Of a DNA stretch of 64,000 nt, positions 61,209 through 64,000 are shown one piece after another. Each line of letters starts with the position of its first letter. The stretch's first letter is position 1. The position numbers and the translations under genes are program-made. This DNA is from Mya arenaria (Eukaryota > Mollusca > Bivalvia > Myida > Myidae), in NCBI RefSeq assembly GCF_026914265.1, contig NC_069130.1, positions 8,593,682 to 8,657,681 of the forward strand. Direction: 5' to 3'. The notes beneath the pieces are model-generated. The model was not told the DNA's origin. It ran no database searches and was given only the letters and a program-made list of their open reading frames with translations.

Positions 61209-62793
61209 GGAAACATATCTTGGATGTTAAGCACACAATCACCTCGTTGTTTACACGGATAACAATCCATTGACATATGTTTCATCAACAGCAAAACTTG
61301 ATGCTTCAGGTCTTAGATGGGCTTCAGCTTTTGGAGAGTTTAATTCTATTACAGACAGGGACATAAGAACATTGATGCGGATGCAATGAGCAGATATCCA
61401 TTAGAGAAGGTAAAATATGAGGAGAAAGAGCTCATTAAGATTGAGGATAACACTGAAAAGACCATTTGCAAAAGTGTTGAAATTTATCCATGTATTGAAG
61501 AAATACCAATTGCAAGTATTAACAATGTTGAGGTTACTGAAACACTTGGCACACCATTGGAACAGATAGAGTACAGGGAAATTAGGAGAAAGCAAAGAGA
61601 TGGCCAATTGATAAGACAGATGGGATAGGACTGTAATAGATAATATATAACCAGCAAGAGAACAATGTGATACAAAGGAGGATATGATTATGAGAAAGAA
61701 CTTTGGAAGTTTTAGGATGATAAGAGGAGTTTCGTATATAGTTTGGAAGAAGACTGGTGATGGTAAACAATGTTTTAATTGGTGTTACCAGAGGTTTACG
61801 GAAATTATGTATTGAAGGATCTTCATGATGAAATTGGACATCACGGACGGGATAGAAAAACATCATGACTTAGAAAGGTATTTTTGGCAAGGGATTAGTA
61901 ACGAAGTTTAAAGATGGATTCAGAAATGTAGAAGATGTATTCAGAGAAAGTCCGCGACAACGACGAAAACAGAGCTAGTGAACATAACAACGTATCCTCT
62001 AAAAATAGTATCAATGGATTATTTGTGTTTGAAATCATCAAGGGGATTTGGAAACATGTTAGTAATACCATATCATTTCTCAAAGCATGCTTTCTCTATA
62101 CCAACAAAGAATCAGACAGCAAAGAGAACAGCTTTAGCATTAAATAACAACTTTATCACCCACTATGGAATCCCGGACAAGATTTACACAGATCAAGGAA
62201 CAAATTTTGAATCAGATTTGATAAAGGTCTTATGTAAAATTATGGGAATGAAGAAAAGTAGGACTACGTCATATTACCCTATGGTAAATGGTTGGGCTGA
62301 ACGATGGAATAAGACTTTACTAAGCATGCTTGGGACATAACAACCAGAACAGAGGCCAAACTGGATTTCAATCAACCTCTAGTATATGCTTACAACTGTA
62401 CCAAACATGAAAGTACTAGATTGTCACCATTTGAATTGATGTTTGGTAGAACTCCAAAGTTGCCTATATACTCCATATTTGAAGTTTCACGAGTAGAAAC
62501 AGAAACGGCAAAGCATTCCGAATACATAAAAGATCTTAAACAGCGAATTAAAAAAGCACAATTAATAGCGCAGATATATACCAGAGAGGCTAGGGAAAGG
62601 CAGAAAAAGTATATGACAAGAAAGATAAAGCTTCAAAGGTGTCAATAGGAGATACTGTGTTGGTAAAATGTTGTCGCATGACATGGGGAAGGTAAACATA
62701 AGTTGACTGATAAGTATGAATCAAAAGTTTACACTGTAATTGAAAAGAAGCGACCAGAAATACCAGTGTTTAGGGTTAAACTTCAGCACTTGG
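61209..62793 (+). mobile_element. Ty3/gypsy-type retrotransposon pol remnant (RNase H end to integrase)
   Basis: In order: TDNNPLTYV and LDASGLRWASAFGEFN (RNase H connection), DADAMSRYP, an H2C2-like zinc region around 61810-61950, the integrase core with SMDYLC (about 62011), YTDQGTNFES (about 62184) and NGWAERWNKTLL (about 62290), which show the D, D and E catalytic residues, and a C-terminal GKHKL/VYTVIEKK/PVFRVK stretch near 62690-62785. At least four frame changes or stops break it, so it is inactive. Protease, most of the reverse transcriptase and gag are absent, and no LTRs were identified. Confidence 0.85.
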
Positions 62794-62799
62794 TATGGT

Positions 62800-63890
62800 T
62801 TAAAATATTAGTTTTTCATTGGCCAATAATTATGGCCGCTTTTCTAAAAATAGTGTTTTCGTGACAAGTTACTAGCATTCTAAATTTATTAATACAAGTT
62901 AACAGCAACTAACAACACCGCACATGTGAGATTGAGAATATGACGAAAGTGCTCAGTACTACATACTGGTAAGATATTTATGTATTATTGTCATGTCATG
63001 TTCACTGTTTGTCATGTAATATATTTCGTTGTATCATGTTTGTTTTGTTTTATGTTGTATGTGATTCATTATGTATTATGAACGGACAATCGATTTGTAT
63101 AGTATCTTATGAAATTATTGCGATTGACTATTGATTTATATTGCGATTCTAAATATACTGTTTAAATTTGTTATTTTAGTGCACGAATTTTCGTGTGAAC
63201 CAGCTAATAGCTGTTAAATAAAAGAATAAAACGAACCATCCTTTACAGCCTTATAATTATACCAATAAAAACGAATAGAAAATATGGACGTGTCACAAGA
63301 TTTTACGTTATCTTTAAAATACGGCCTACATTTTCAGCCAATGAAATTGCAGATAGGTATTCTATTAATTCTAGGCTTAATCATTATGAATTTCAGCTTT
63401 CGTCGGTGTTTTAAGGTTTATCTATTGCCACTCATCTAATTAACATTCTCTACGTCAGATTTTGCGTTGACAATCTAACAGCCAATGACATTGTATTCTT
63501 AGCTAGATGACCTGAAGAAACATTCTAATTATACAGAATGGCAAGTTCGTAACGCTCAAACCGCTCATTCTTGGTCATTAAAAATGTTACTTCATCTGAC
63601 TATTACACAGGTGCGATTTTACCTGTACTATTTACTAGCACACATGGTTATCAATAGTGTTGGATTTCTTTGCTTTCAAGGCAAACAAAATAAACCAAAC
63701 AAAACCAAAATTAAAGCGTTGAAAGGTTGTAGGCCCCACGATTGTGATTTTATTATTTTTATTATTCTGTTTACATACAATGAAAATTAATATTAAGAAA
63801 TATTAGGATTGGCCCAAACTGTTTGGTAACGATCAATAAGTTTCTATCATTACCTAAGAAAAGGTGATGTAAATTGATTATTTTATTATG
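62800..63890. other. Intergenic, no gene seen
   Basis: AT-rich. Around 62990-63070 GTCATGTCATG and TTTGTTTTGTTTTATGTTGT runs are low-complexity. Confidence 0.4.
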
Positions 63891-63892
63891 AT

Positions 63893-64000
63893 TAGTTAAA
63901 GATGCACTCTTACTCCCAAATAAGATTTACCACAATTAATAATATGTGTTTAAAATTCCACAAAGAGTGTAAAAATGTCGAAAACAATTGTTCTTATGAA
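63893..64000. mobile_element. Start of an AAAGATGCACTCTTACTCCC repeat, cut by the window end
   Basis: GTTAAAGATGCACTCTTACT resembles, but is distinct from, the AAAGCTGCACTCTCACAG MITE terminus. The rest lies outside the window. Confidence 0.45.

Overview
The window is nuclear DNA from an animal, almost certainly a bivalve mollusc. The genes are split by GT-AG introns, the DNA is AT-rich, and it is full of repeat types known from bivalves: tRNA-headed SINEs, palindromic MITEs whose ends read AAAGCTGCACTCTCACAG, and pearl/HINE-like elements with internal tandem cores. The species was not determined. No prokaryotic features or CRISPR arrays were seen. All gene models were read by eye from splice sites and family similarity.

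Layout. 1-6.5 kb (+): the last seven coding exons of ubiquitin conjugation factor E4 B (UBE4B), including the U-box and stop codon. 8.2-13.9 kb: two large interspersed elements with tandem cores. 15.7-18.6 kb (-): CYB5D1, a cytochrome b5 domain protein. 18.8-21.4 kb (+): NAA38/LSMD1, the Sm-like auxiliary subunit of the NatC N-terminal acetyltransferase, head to head with CYB5D1 across about 200 bp. 21.7-28.4 kb: MITEs, SINEs, a 1.39-kb tandem duplication and a minisatellite element with terminal inverted repeats. 28.6-30.0 kb (+): a Mab-21/cGAS-like receptor gene broken by one in-frame TAA. 30.5-35.2 kb: a 4.7-kb satellite whose unit changes from 39 to 32 bp. 35.5-40.2 kb (+): a three-exon gene for a small secreted cysteine-rich protein, whose second intron carries a 2.4-kb array of 43-bp units. 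40.9-46.4 kb: tRNA-like sequences and MITEs. 47.3-49.7 kb (+): a three-exon, probably GPI-anchored Ly6/uPAR-domain protein. 55.2-59.2 kb (-): a decayed, 5'-truncated guanylate-binding protein (GBP) pseudogene. 61.2-62.8 kb (+): a broken Ty3/gypsy-type pol fragment (RNase H end and integrase).

Most notable observation. The 43-bp array in the cysteine-rich gene is built from the gene's own exon-2/intron-2 junction. Each unit aligns to the last 34 coding bases plus the 5' splice site, and many units carry a consensus CAG/GTGAGT donor. The same process in milder form (partial exon copies beside the true exon, often with its donor) is visible at three UBE4B exons and at the Mab-21-like exon. This suggests recurrent tandem duplication at exon boundaries in this genome. 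Four of the seven gene loci (Mab-21-like, cysteine-rich, Ly6 and GBP) belong to fast-evolving, secreted or immune-type families, and two of these four are broken.
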